Assembly: GCA_033296885.1 (NCBI GenBank)
Contig: MU863943.1
Coordinates: 124,001-188,000 of the forward strand
Reading direction: 5' to 3'
DNA: 64,000 bases
DNA from: Triangularia verruculosa
Taxonomy: Eukaryota; Ascomycota; Sordariomycetes; Sordariales; Podosporaceae
Shown: piece after piece, positions 10,741-21,931 of the stretch
Layout: each line of letters begins with the position of its first letter
How positions within the stretch are numbered: the first letter of the stretch is position 1
Program-made: the position numbers and the translations under genes
Notes under the pieces: generated by a model
Database searches by the model: none
Seen by the model: the letters and a program-made list of their open reading frames with translations, nothing else
Told to the model about the DNA's origin: nothing

Positions 10741-13365
10741 ATGGCCGCTCAGTGGCCTCCAAGATCGCCCCACGAAGCCCTCCTCAGTACACCCGGCGGA
10801 CGGGAGAAACTGCGGCGCCTGACTGACCGCTCGTCTCCTTCACCATCACCCTCCAAGCTGAGAAACTCGCGATCGCAGCCATCCCTGGGAATGGGTGAAC
10901 CAATGTACGACGGCGCCATGGACCTGGACGAGGAGGAAGAGGACGAGGAGATGCTACAGCTTAAGCTCCAGGCAATTCAGGCGAAGTTGAAACTGAAGAA
11001 ACTCCAGGCCGCGAAAGCGCACAAAAAGTCAGCTTCGTTATCGGAATCCAGGCAACAAGATGGAGGGGCTACAAGCGGAGCAGTCGGCGGTACAAGAGAG
11101 ATCCCCTTTCAGTCCAGGCTGGCATTGGCAAGGGAAAGGATAGAGAGACTACCATCACAGGCGCCTGTTGAAGTTCCGGCCTCGCCAGTTCGGAAGTCGG
11201 CGACGACCTCAAACCTGGACACCTCTCCAAAACGAGTATTACTAGGCATTGACAAGGGACGAAAAGCGACAGAAATGTCACTCAAGCGACCAAGTCAGCG
11301 GCAACTAGGAAGTAATCCGTCTGGTCAACAGCAGAGTCAAGGCAATGGTGTCTCCAGCTTTCTCCGGCGCGCAAAATCTCCAGAAACGGCCCGTCCCCTC
11401 AGCTTCAACGAGCGCCTCGCCTCGGCCAGAACAGAAGAGACAGCCCGTCAAGAGCAAGCGAAACGGGTCCAGAAAGCCCGAAGCACAGCCTTTAGCATCG
11501 GCAAGCAGGAAATGGAGGACTACAAAGCCAAGGCACAGGACCTACCCGAGATTCCCTACAAGCCAGAAGAGCTCTCCCGAGATCAGTTGATGTCTGCCCT
11601 TGGAAGATCAAACTCAACCACGGCCCCTTCAGCGCCAACAGGGTACCTAAGAAGAAGCCGAACAGCGTCCGATCTACGAAATACCATCAATCATGACTCC
11701 TCTGACCTGTTCCTTGGAGCACCTTCAGTCAGTTCTTCTTTCTCGGCACCAGAAAACAAATCCACCGACTCCTCCTTTGACATCTTCTCCAGCTTCCACC
11801 TCTCCAAGCGTATTCTTCCGCATCCTGTCCTCGCCAGGGCGGTTGCTTCCAAGAAAATCTACCAGCTGAAAGATTTGTTAAAACACGTGAAGGCACCAGA
11901 TTGGTCATTGCCCGATATTGAAACAGATATCGTTGTTTTCGCCATTCTCGCCTCAAAATCAGATCCTCGCTCCCACCGACCAGGACCAAGCGGGACGCAA
12001 TCCGACAGAGGGAAGTACATGGTCTTAACCCTTGTCGACCTCCAGTTTGAAGTCGAGCTGTACCTCTTCAACTCGGGTTTCGACAGGTTCTACAAACTCA
12101 CTCCGGGGACAGTCGTCGCGATTCTAAACCCAAGTATCTTGCCCCCACCACCAGGCAGGGAAGCAACAGGGAGATTTGGACTGGTGATCAACAGCGACGA
12201 GGATACCATCCTCGAAGTAGGCAAATCACGCGATCTTGGGTATTGCAAGTCGGTGAAAAAAGACGGCACCCTATGCAACGGCTGGGTGAATGGCCGAAGG
12301 ACGGAGTACTGCGAGTACCACACCAACGAAGCGGTCAAGAAAGCCCGGTCTGGCAGGATAGAACTCAACAACACGTTTGGATCGGGGGGTGGTGATGCCA
12401 AGAAACCAAACTCCAAGGATTGGTGGGGGAAGAAAGAGAAGCAAGATACCAACCAGGGGTATGATCGGTTCACAGGAACCAAATACTTCGTCAGCGGCGG
12501 GCGAGGACCGGGGATGGGTGACGCGGATGACGAAAACGAAATCGGCATGGCTGACCGAGCCGAACGGCAAGAGGCATTGAAAAGACGGTTGTTGAAACGA
12601 GAAAAAGAAAGGGACATTGCCCGACAACTGGGGAGCTGGGGAGGAGGCGCTGGGAAAGATTACATGTCCCGCGCGGCGGCGGGGCAAAAGGCAGGGAGCA
12701 GCTTTACGTCTTCTACCGTTGGCTCGTCGCAACCTGGGCAACAGCAGCAATCTGGCTCGTCGTTCACCAACGGTTCCTTCGCGTCTACGGTAGGGACTAG
12801 TTTCGGGAGTTTGGATGGGCAAGCAATTCAGGGGAGCCAGCAGCAGCAAAGACGATACGACGCTGCTGCGCTGGGCTTGACGGGGAGGAGAGGGACGGAT
12901 GCGCCAAAGGTGGAACTGGGTCCTGTCAAGAGGAAGAGACCGGTGTCTTCGGCTAGCAGCTCGACGGTTAGTACCGTGTCACAGATACAATCATCACGAC
13001 AAGCGCAACAACAACAACCGAAGGTGGCGCTAGGGTGGGGGTCGGGGTTGAGTAGTAAGTTGGGGAGGATGAAGGAGGGGGAGAGGTTGGATGGGAGGAA
13101 GATGGAAGTGGAGAGCTTGATTGCGGCGAGCAGGGCGGCGAGGGATGATAAGAGTCCTGTGAGGAAGAAGACGAGGTTCGTGACGGAGAAGGGGATTAGG
13201 GAGGCGGGGAGGGAGAGCTTGGGGGAGGGGTTGGGGGTTAGTGTGGGGGGTGGGACGGTGCTGACGCCGGGGAGGGGGTTGTTGGGACGGGGGTTGAGTA
13301 GGAGGGGGAGGGAGGTGGTTTTGGATGATGATGATGAGGAGGATGATTTGATTATTGTGAAGTGA
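10741..13365 (+). CDS. MCM10: DNA replication factor Mcm10
   Basis: This single exon encodes 874 aa. Mcm10 activates the CMG helicase at origins and stabilises DNA polymerase alpha on chromatin. The N-terminal third is disordered, with a short Leu/Lys coiled coil (MLQLKLQAIQAKLKLKKLQ, ~75-93). The central part is the Mcm10 OB fold (~370-495, starting near FDIFSSFHLSKRILPHP) followed by the CCCH zinc-binding element GYCKSVKKDGTLCNGWV...TEYCEYH (Cys ~502, ~512, ~524; His ~527). After that come GTKYFVSGGRGP and charged helices, then a long Gln/Ser/Gly-rich tail ending in an acidic DDDDEEDDLIIVK. Length and domain order agree with fungal Mcm10. The ATG is the first in frame after the divergent promoter. 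Confidence 0.92.
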   Translation: MAAQWPPRSPHEALLSTPGGREKLRRLTDRSSPSPSPSKLRNSRSQPSLGMGEPMYDGAMDLDEEEEDEEMLQLKLQAIQAKLKLKKLQAAKAHKKSASLSESRQQDGGATSGAVGGTREIPFQSRLALARERIERLPSQAPVEVPASPVRKSATTSNLDTSPKRVLLGIDKGRKATEMSLKRPSQRQLGSNPSGQQQSQGNGVSSFLRRAKSPETARPLSFNERLASARTEETARQEQAKRVQKARSTAFSIGKQEMEDYKAKAQDLPEIPYKPEELSRDQLMSALGRSNSTTAPSAPTGYLRRSRTASDLRNTINHDSSDLFLGAPSVSSSFSAPENKSTDSSFDIFSSFHLSKRILPHPVLARAVASKKIYQLKDLLKHVKAPDWSLPDIETDIVVFAILASKSDPRSHRPGPSGTQSDRGKYMVLTLVDLQFEVELYLFNSGFDRFYKLTPGTVVAILNPSILPPPPGREATGRFGLVINSDEDTILEVGKSRDLGYCKSVKKDGTLCNGWVNGRRTEYCEYHTNEAVKKARSGRIELNNTFGSGGGDAKKPNSKDWWGKKEKQDTNQGYDRFTGTKYFVSGGRGPGMGDADDENEIGMADRAERQEALKRRLLKREKERDIARQLGSWGGGAGKDYMSRAAAGQKAGSSFTSSTVGSSQPGQQQQSGSSFTNGSFASTVGTSFGSLDGQAIQGSQQQQRRYDAAALGLTGRRGTDAPKVELGPVKRKRPVSSASSSTVSTVSQIQSSRQAQQQQPKVALGWGSGLSSKLGRMKEGERLDGRKMEVESLIAASRAARDDKSPVRKKTRFVTEKGIREAGRESLGEGLGVSVGGGTVLTPGRGLLGRGLSRRGREVVLDDDDEEDDLIIVK

Positions 13366-14219
13366 GAGAGTGAGGTTATAAAGGGATAGAAAAGATGTTT
13401 ATGACACAGCACTGTACAGCGCATTGTTGGGCGGTATAGGGGTTGGGTAGGGTTCGTTGTATACTGCTACTACTTGATACATGTGCATGAATTGGGCATG
13501 GCGTTGAAGCTGGTTTGGGTTGAGCATGGGGTGGGAAGCATTGTTTGGTAGACACTTGAGTATAAACGAAGTGTTGAAGCGTTGATCAGCTTCCTGTTGG
13601 AAGGCTGAGTTTGTAGTGTGCCGATGTGTACTTTTGGTAGCTCGGTCTGAGAGCTCGTCGTCAACGAATGAGTATCATGTGTGATTTGGCTTCCTTGCAA
13701 ACTGCATGTGCTGCTGAAGAAGTCTTCGAAAAAAGACGGCAGGCCTTGAGACACAAAACCTCGAAACTGAACATATCTCCTCAAGGTACTCAACAGCAGC
13801 AGCCACATCCCTACGCTCCGCCGCCTCATCGCCCAGTTTCTGCACCTCATGGTAAACTCTAATATCCTTTCTCTCCTCGCAACGAGATACAAGACCGTGG
13901 TATCCCTCCCCGTCTTCCATTTTTATCTTGCCATCAATCCCCTCCAACACCCATCAGCCACTCAATCTCGACATCATGCCACTCAGTGATCCAACTCATT
14001 CAAGAGATTCCTTCAGCCATCCTATATCCTCCGACACACATCTCTAGATCTCACAATCTCAAAGCTCATGCTGCCCTCTCGAGGCAAGCAACATGTAGCA
14101 TCTCCAGTCATATGCCAACCCCTAATCTCAGGAGGCGTTCTAACTTCCACCACAACGCCACCTCCCACACAACCACACCACCGCCTATTTAGTTCCAAGT
14201 CCCTTGCGGATACTTCCGT
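13366..14219. other. Intergenic, no supported gene
   Basis: This is the 3' flank of MCM10. Short open frames on both strands have no recognisable product. Confidence 0.55.
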
Positions 14220-14291
14220 GGCGTGGTAGTATAGCGGTCTATTGCATTCCCGAGTTCGAGCGAAGACCCAGGTTCAACTCCTGGCCCGCCA
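14220..14291 (+). tRNA. tRNA gene or tRNA pseudogene, isotype uncertain
   Basis: The internal Pol III promoter is intact: an A box TAGTATAGCGG at 14227-14237 and a perfect B box GGTTCAACTCC at 14271-14281, with normal spacing. The T arm is perfect (CCAGG/CCTGG around TTCAACT). The acceptor stem pairs GGCG with CGCC and GG with CC, leaving one unpaired T on the 5' strand, and has discriminator A. Total length is a normal 72 nt. The D stem and the anticodon stem pair poorly. If the loop is read as TTCCCGA, the anticodon would be CCC (Gly), but the remaining bases do not then fit a standard arm. I therefore leave the isotype open, and a decayed tRNA is possible. Confidence 0.6.
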
Positions 14292-14323
14292 CACAGCGTT
14301 TGTGGATTTTCAGCGTTGCTTTC

Positions 14324-14329
14324 TTTTTT
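14324..14329 (+). terminator. Pol III terminator (T6)
   Basis: A T-run lies 33 nt after the tRNA-like gene, and a second T7 run follows at 14334-14340. Both fit RNA polymerase III termination. Confidence 0.55.
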
Positions 14330-15236
14330 GCACTTTTTTTCCTACTCCTTTAAAGTGGGGTTTTTCTAGTCGTTTTCAGGGAGGCGATGGCTTAAGTAAA
14401 AGAAAGGCCGGAGGGCGGGTGGTTCAGTTGTGAACTTGTGTCGATTTGATGTTGTGGGTGTTATTCTAGTGGCGGCGAGAGCTTGCCTAAATATATCAGA
14501 TGTCTTTCACCTCAGAATCCTCAGATCCGACTTTTTGCTTTTCTCTTACTCGCAGTGGTAAGGAATGAAATGATAGGGACCACTCTCCAAGCGACTCCCT
14601 CCCCTCCACAAGAGTGAAAATGTGACATGTTACCAGTAAAAGGTTGTCCCAGCAAACAGTACAGCGATTCAACTAGGTACTCCAAGGTCCCATCGTCAGT
14701 ACAGTCGCCTCTCCAGCCAACCCCTCAAACCTGCACAATACACTATGTTCCTAAACCGTTCCTCCCCATAAACACAAACACGACATCACCCCCAAGCACC
14801 AAGCACCAAATCACGTCAGGTCCTAGCCTCACCACAACCCCCAACATCCCTTCCACACAACCACTCTCATCAAACCACCAAATCCTTCTTCCTCATGGCC
14901 CAACCTCTCAGTCAAGCACACAATGAAAAAAAAAAAAAACCAACAAAAAATTGCGCGAGCCGTGAAGAACCCTCCCCGAAGGTCGGAAATGCAACAATGG
15001 ATACGACTTAGAAAAAACTGTCGCCATGCCAGATTGCCGGGGAATGCCTGAGCTCCCCAGCTTGGCCAACTCATTTTGGGTATGAAGAAGAAGATGAAGA
15101 AGGAAAAGTGGAAGATTGGGGAGGGAAGAGGGGGAATATATACCTCTGGGAGGAGGGGGAGAGGTGGTCCGGGCGCGCTTGCAAATTTAGGGGGGGGTGT
15201 TATTTGGCCGTGCGTTGGGAGTATGGGGTGGTGAAG

Positions 15237-15436
15237 GCAGGAGCGGTGGTGACGGGGGAGTAAAAGGTGGCAGGAGCGGTGGTGGTGATGACGTATCTAT
15301 CTACTTAGGAGCGGTGATGAGGGTGGCAGGAGCGGTGGTGGTGGAGGAGTAAAGGGCGGCAGGAGCGGTGGTGAGGGAGGAGCAAAAGGCAGTGGTGCTG
15401 ATGACGTGCCAAGGAGCGGTGGTGAGAGAGTAAACG
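15237..15436. repeat. Degenerate GC-rich minisatellite
   Basis: The core AGGAGCGGTGGTG recurs about six times, at roughly 15239, 15271, 15307, 15327, 15359 and 15411. The units are joined by spacers such as GGAGTAAA and GATGACGT and have uneven lengths of about 20-38 bp. It lies in non-coding sequence downstream of the tRNA-like gene. Confidence 0.8.
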
Positions 15437-18400
15437 AGGTCATCATCCTCACGTTGGTGTTCGATCCGTCATGTTTCCGCAAGATATCCAAAGACTAAAT
15501 GTGTTATTATAGAGGATAGATGAAGGTCGATATCTCACAGGGCCACACATATATCGACGTTCTCCTTCCATCACTCTCCCCATTAGAACCAAACATAACT
15601 GACAGCAACCTCCCAGAACTCCTGGGTTCTCACCTTTATAAGCCCCTGTCTTGGATAAAACCATCCAGCCTTTGAAGTCTCTCTAACTTTATTTACCCGA
15701 CTTCTACTTCTACAGAGACATGAACATCCCCACAGAGCGGTACACCCAACTTGAGGTTCTTCTCCAGATACGCAGGGAGGTAGTACACCCCATCTTTCCT
15801 CTCCCTTCCCTTTACCAAGCAAACCATCGATAAAGCTACCAAAGCCAATACCACATCCTCTAAGAACCCCACCCTTAATAGCGCCCTTCCACAAATCCAA
15901 CATCGTATACGACACTCTGAACCTATCCATTGTTCAAAGTAGACATTCGCACGGCTCATCTCTCTGTCAAAGTCCTGTTACTTCAGTAACGACACCAGCC
16001 GCATCACTCCCTGGCACTTGTCTGTTTCCAATTTATCGACTTAACTCTAGTCGACTTGACACTTATTAGTCTTTTTTTCCTGATGGCCTTGAGCCTGCTG
16101 ATCTTGAACCTTTTTGGTTTTGAGCCTGCTGACCCGAAGCACCAGTAGCCTGTGGCTGTGATGTAGTTGTCATGATCACTAGATTCTGTGGAGTGCTCTA
16201 TGTTACGACCGAAGTATCATTTTTAACAGCTCTGTTGTGCAAAAATGAAGCTGGATCATAGCGTGGAGGGCGAAGACCCAGGTGCAAGGGGAGGGGATCA
16301 AGTCTTAGACCACGTTCATTTCGCCCAACGGTAAAGAAGTAAGAGGGTGTGTAGCCAAAGGGAAAGCGGTTGCGAGGTGCTGTCCCAACATTAACTGTGA
16401 AATATGACAGAGGTGGAAAAAATCCGGCTCATGATCAAGGATGTGATGGCACGGAGAATAAAGACAAAACCCCCTTTCTTTCCATATAGGAAGGGTAAAG
16501 CTTCTTTAACGCTGTCTCACTAGCTACCTACCCTGCTGCCTGTAAGCAAGGGCAAGTTGTTTCCGTACCTTAGGTATCTCTGAAAGGCCTGTAGAATACC
16601 GCCGGTTGGGGATATTGCTGAGATGCAGGTTTTACAAGAGGTATTAAGTGACATTCCCACAGTAGTATTGAGCCTCTATGATGTCCCTAGTTACAAGTCT
16701 TCCAGCTAGGCAGGCTCTGTAAGAGAGCGGTCAAATGATTTTTGATTTGGCAAGTGTGTGTAGTAATGAAAGAGAAATCACGGCATGAGCAATCAGGAAG
16801 TTATCGGGTTGGTGAGATCCAGCTTGTGCTCTGCTCCTTGTTGGCTTGGGTGGGTGATTCGCAGTATCAGGTCGGATCGCCTGCTGCGGTTTATTTTCCT
16901 TTCCATATCGCTTTCAACATCGAGAAAAAGGTGAAGATGTTCAAACCCAGGCTTGGGATGCCATCTGCCACGCAAGGGGCTGTGTCAGTCAGCCGCCCAG
17001 TTGGTAAAGAGTTTCAGCTGGCAGAATTGGACAGCATCTCATCTCGTCTTGTATATTCAGTGTCAAAGAGCCTACGAGGCGAAGGTGATCTACCGGAAGG
17101 AGGCTTGGTCAAAGGCTCAAGTGCTCGAGGTGCTCTTGGGAACATCGACGATGTCCTCGATCCTTCTTTGAAGTCGGGCCGCGCAACTTTGGGCTGTGCA
17201 AAACTCCAAGATGAGCATGGAAAAATTGGACTCTATCACATCGTATCTTTGGTGGGGAGGTAGGTGGATTTTGGGATGGCAGTCCCATCGGATCATTTGA
17301 TCCCATTGTGATCTGGCAGTCAGTCAGGGGGGCTCCCTTTCTGCGCTGACGGGCAACGCTAGATGCAAGCTATCACCACCGAGGCAATTTCATCGTCGAT
17401 AGCGGCACTGCCATCACGACACGCGCATCCCCAGCCACCGCAAGACATGCCCCTTCTCTGTGTTCCATCATCTCGTCACCGTCGCCTTCGCCAAGGTAAG
17501 GTAGACTTGAACACATCTCGCCGTCCTGACAGAGCAGTTGCTAGGAACCGTTCAGAAAAAGGTGGAAAAGAGACGAGGCAGTGCAGACTGATCTCCGTGT
17601 CCTTGCATAATACCAAGCTAGTTGTATTGTAGTTGGAGGTTTAAAGTTTGTCTTGGCTACGGTGACCGGCGGCGAGGTTGGATTTGACAGGGAGATGGTT
17701 GTTCAGGCGATCTTGTCTGAGAGAAGTTCATGGAGTCTCAACCTCCGATGACCAGGACCTACGAACCGGTGGTAGGGACACGACGGCAGTGCAGGCCAGA
17801 CAGGGGCGCTAAATCCATCCAGACAATTCTATCCTACCCTACTTCCACGATGAACTTGAGCCCAACGAGTTGTACACGGCCTGATGTGGGAGGTCCGTCC
17901 GGCTGGCTGGAACGAACGCGTGGCGTCTTACTTTCCCCTTCAACTTTGCCATCTTCCACGTATCGATGATCGTCACAAGTTCTTGGGTTGTAGACTGGAA
18001 GGGAAGTAAAGTGTTGGCATCGTGGCTTAGACCTTCTTCGACCCCTCTTTTCATTCCGTGGAATTTGAGTTGTCCGGAACTTCCGGTTTTGGTAGTCCAG
18101 TCCCGGTGTGAGACCAACAGGAGGAGGAGCCGGAGGTTGGATGTTGAGTTGGTGATCCGGGACGGTGGGTTTGATAAGCCGGGATCGGGTCCGGTAGCTA
18201 TTGGACCGCGCTAAAATAGACTGCTTGTCTAAGTTGCAATACGTGGGAAGAGAATGCTGGCTCTGATTTAGACTTGCTTTCTAGGAACTCTCTGAAGGAG
18301 TGCGGATGGAAAGTTGTCCTGGCCAGAGGCACCACGTTACACAGCACCGTGGAACAGGTTGCATGAGAGCCAGGTAGTGTCAGCCGGGGTGTCTTGCAGA

Positions 18401-21400
18401 CGTTGATGTTGATGTTTATCAGATCCTGAGCTGACATCTGCTGCCGTAATGTTAGTGTTCTACACCCACGTGTTGGTCACTAGGGTGCGAGTACGAACTG
18501 CCGGTTGTGGTGTTGTCCGCAACCAAGAGTCTTGGGCTGTTTGTTGTCAGTCAGCATCCACAACACCATCTCTTTCGACATTTCCAACTATTCATATTTT
18601 ATCATCATGAGGTGCTGTCAATGTCTCCAGATTTCCACAAACTCTTCACGATGCAATGCAATGCACGTCTTCCACATTTCCATACCAGCGTAGCGGTGGC
18701 ACCTTTGCCAAGACCACGCTCCTAGATTGTTGTCTGGTGGTGAGCGGAGTTCAAACTCTTGTCTGCGCTTGCACAGCCCCCTTCGGTTGCGTGCCCGGCG
18801 TTTGTCTTTTGCCTCTTCTGGCGAAATCTGTGAGGTTGGCCGTTTGGCTGCGGGAATTTCTGGTGAGTTGCCAAGTCCGAGGCTATCGAATGGTGTTATC
18901 CTCATTCTTTGCGGTGAGTATGTAATAGCTTGAATGCATCGATGGGTTGGAAGTTTCAGTAAGAAATGTGGTTTCCACTGTTGAATTATGCGTGATCTCC
19001 TTACTCCTGCAGCGATCGACTGACTGACTGCCGATGTCCATCCCTCCAGCGTCGACATGGTCCATCGGATGAATGTGCCAATCAGAAACCTTAGCTGATT
19101 GTATGCCTCACCTTGGGAGACTGGCATCCACTGGTGAAGAGTAAACCTTGCATTGTAAACGCTGCACTCTCCGTTTGACCGGTAGATTCCCCGAAAATAA
19201 TGCTCGGTACGTCCCGGACGTGGAGGCCAAGGCTCATGAAAGGACTCGGTCGTCTAAGCCCCAGGTCGCGACTTGCCTGTTGAGGCAGCTCATCTTTGAG
19301 ATTTCGAAATGAAAGAAAAAAATGCGTGCCATGCAACCTTCTGGAAGGAGCATGAGCCAAGCTTGTTCTAGACCACACGTTCCTGAATGCCCAAAAATCA
19401 TTGTCCAGTGTCTTCGAAAGGGATGGCTGACAGAGCGGCTCCACAGTTACATCATATGCCTTGAGAGTTGTCTCGGCATATGCCTCAAACGTTCAAGCTT
19501 TTCCAGGTCTCCAACCGCCTTGGTAGATAGTGAATAGCCTTGGAGCCTTGCTTGGCTCAACCTTCTTTGTAGGCTGGGGCGGCATGTTCTTTATATGCCA
19601 ACTCGGTGGGATGCAGGTGCCTCACCTGCTAGGCAAAACCCAAGGTCGAGGCGGCTTAGATGCTGGGCATGTCAGTCCTCGGGGTAAGTAGTCTTGAAGA
19701 TGTTCTGCAGTGTTCGCCTAAAGCTGCCTTGCCTTTGGGATATTGGGACGATTAGGGATTTGAGACGGCTCAGCCATCGAGGACGCTTGGATGCTACCGT
19801 TTCGCCCACCTCGGAACGGTCGAAAGCCGGTGGGTTGAACCGTCTGGTTGGGAGTAAGTATGCCGCCACCACCATCTCTGGCGCTAGAATTCCATCTTGA
19901 ATATCAAATATCCAATAAGGCTGTCTGTCAATGGAGATCGAAAAGCTGTGCCGCCATCTTGCTTTGAAGCCTTGCGCTGTGTCCCGCGTTTCATTCTCAG
20001 GTTAGAGGAAGTGATGCTATTGGACGGAGATTGCGGGCCACTGATATCGATATCTACGCAGCAAGGTTGGGAAATGCCGACGACACACAGATTGATAGGC
20101 TTGGGCAGCCGGCCTGCATCGCAAACAAATCGAGGCGAGTGTCATGCTTGTCCTCGAGAGCAAGTCGAGCCGATTTCTGTTCTCAAGATCAGACGAACCC
20201 CCCAGCCAAGAAAATTCAGGTTCAAAGCGAGGGCTGGCATTGCATCGCCATGGCCATGTAACAACTCGGCGGATGGTGAGACGGGCATCGACGGTTTCTG
20301 TAGAAAAAGCCGGCGGTTGTCTGGTTGGGCGTTGCTTGGACCGAGCGCGCGATGTGATGTTTCTGTGACGATCGCCCCCAGATTGTGGGGTTGAACCAAA
20401 CTTTAGAGCTTGTTTCCCTCCAAGTGTCTGGTGGCCTGGAAGGTAGAACCGACGGTATGGCTGAGATGTGAGGTAGTAAACATTATCAAAAGTTATGTTT
20501 CAACTCTTGTTGATATGACTGAAGCTATGATGGCATCGAGAGATGCTGCAGCACCGTGCGAAGGGGGAAATGTCCAAGGGCGACGCGCGGGTACACTAGC
20601 ATAAGCTCCACCAAAGCCAAATTACACGTCAGGGAACGTACCAGCAAACGACAGCTGTAAATCGGAAGACTGCTGATGTTGAGATTCGCGAGATGCTACC
20701 TCTCATGATGCAATCAAAAGAAGCGTAGAAGAGTGAAAGCTTCTTTTTGTACAATTCCCAAATAAAAAATAAGTACATGGTGCGAGACGGCCATCTCACC
20801 TATCAGACAGACTAAGCACAGGTCAAGCCAAGGGAGGGCGGCGCACAGACGACCACCCCGGGAGATGGAAAATGCTCGCCCTGCTGTTGTGCACCTCTCC
20901 CTTCCTGTCCTTTGTGAGGTCAGCACTGCCCGGTAGTGGGGTAGCACAGCAGGATCCGGATGGCTGCTGTGGTAACCTCCCACCAACGTGCTCGGAGGGA
21001 ATCAGGACGTGGAATTGGTCTGATAAGATGGTGATTTCCAGGAGAGTAGTAAATGCGCTCTGCCGCATGGCATTGGAATGAGTCGTCGTGGGTGAAATGG
21101 ACCATCGACTTGGCGTTGGAAACAACCCCATACTGTGTAGGGAATGGGGAAAATTGCACGCAGGTGCTAAAGTGACATGGCAAATCCTGGCCCGTTTCTG
21201 ATTCGTCTGGCGCTGCACAGCCTCGCTTGGCAGAGCTTTGGGGCCCAACAACGGGGAAAAGAGTGCTCTCCCTCCCGTCGTCTCATCCTGTCTCCAGAGG
21301 TTCCAGGAAAATCAGCTGTAGCCGCTGTCGTCAGTGGTTCGACGGCTTCACCTTCCCTGCTTTGTTCGTCCATTTTCCATTCATCACGCTCCTTGACCCT

Positions 21401-21931
21401 TTTGTTGAAGTGTGATCTGGCAACCGCACGCGCCAGACATCTTGGACGCTATTCTCCGTGTTATAACGTGTTATAGCGTTGCTGCACTGCCTCACCTTAT
21501 AACATTATTCTCCTTCCATAACAACGGCCAGCTGCCGCTCTGGACCAGGGACCTCCCCAATCGCCTCACCGACTTTGCCTCTGGCTCTTTTACTTTTTTT
21601 TTTTTTTTTTACCTTTTACCCCATAAACCCACTGGCCCCAAAGGAGGCCTACACAGGTACACCTAGCAACCACAGATCGAGACCGGGCGACCTCACCTCC
21701 ATGAGCCTCCGTTCCTGAGACCCGTTTGTGTTTGCCGACGCGAGTGTGGCAGGACAAGGCAGAAGCCGTGAGCTTACGACCTCAATCGCACATCTGCGCA
21801 ACACCATCTCGTGCATCACCATCGCCACAGCCCAGGAGCCTCTCTAGTCCCTCGTGTCACCAAGGTCACTTGGGCGCAGCTCACCTCCTTGTCGCCTCGC
21901 TGACGAGTGTGACCCGCACCATCAGCTCGAC
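15437..21931. other. Gene-poor stretch, no supported gene
   Basis: About 6.5 kb with many overlapping short open frames on both strands and none with recognisable domains. The longest is a 173-codon plus-strand frame at 16742-17263. A minus-strand frame at 15693-15959 has somewhat protein-like composition but no match I know. GC content looks ordinary, so this is not an obvious AT-rich repeat graveyard. The right end is the long leader or promoter of the Ca2+-ATPase, with a T17 run at 21594-21610 in a pyrimidine-rich tract. Long non-coding transcripts are possible but unsupported. Confidence 0.5.

Noticed and set aside
15237..15436. A possible CRISPR array
   Set aside because: Repeat units differ in length and sequence and spacers are not uniform; eukaryotic nuclear sequence. 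It is a minisatellite.
16742..17263. A 173-codon plus-strand gene
   Set aside because: There is no recognisable domain, signal or homology, and a random frame of this length is possible in the 6.5 kb stretch.
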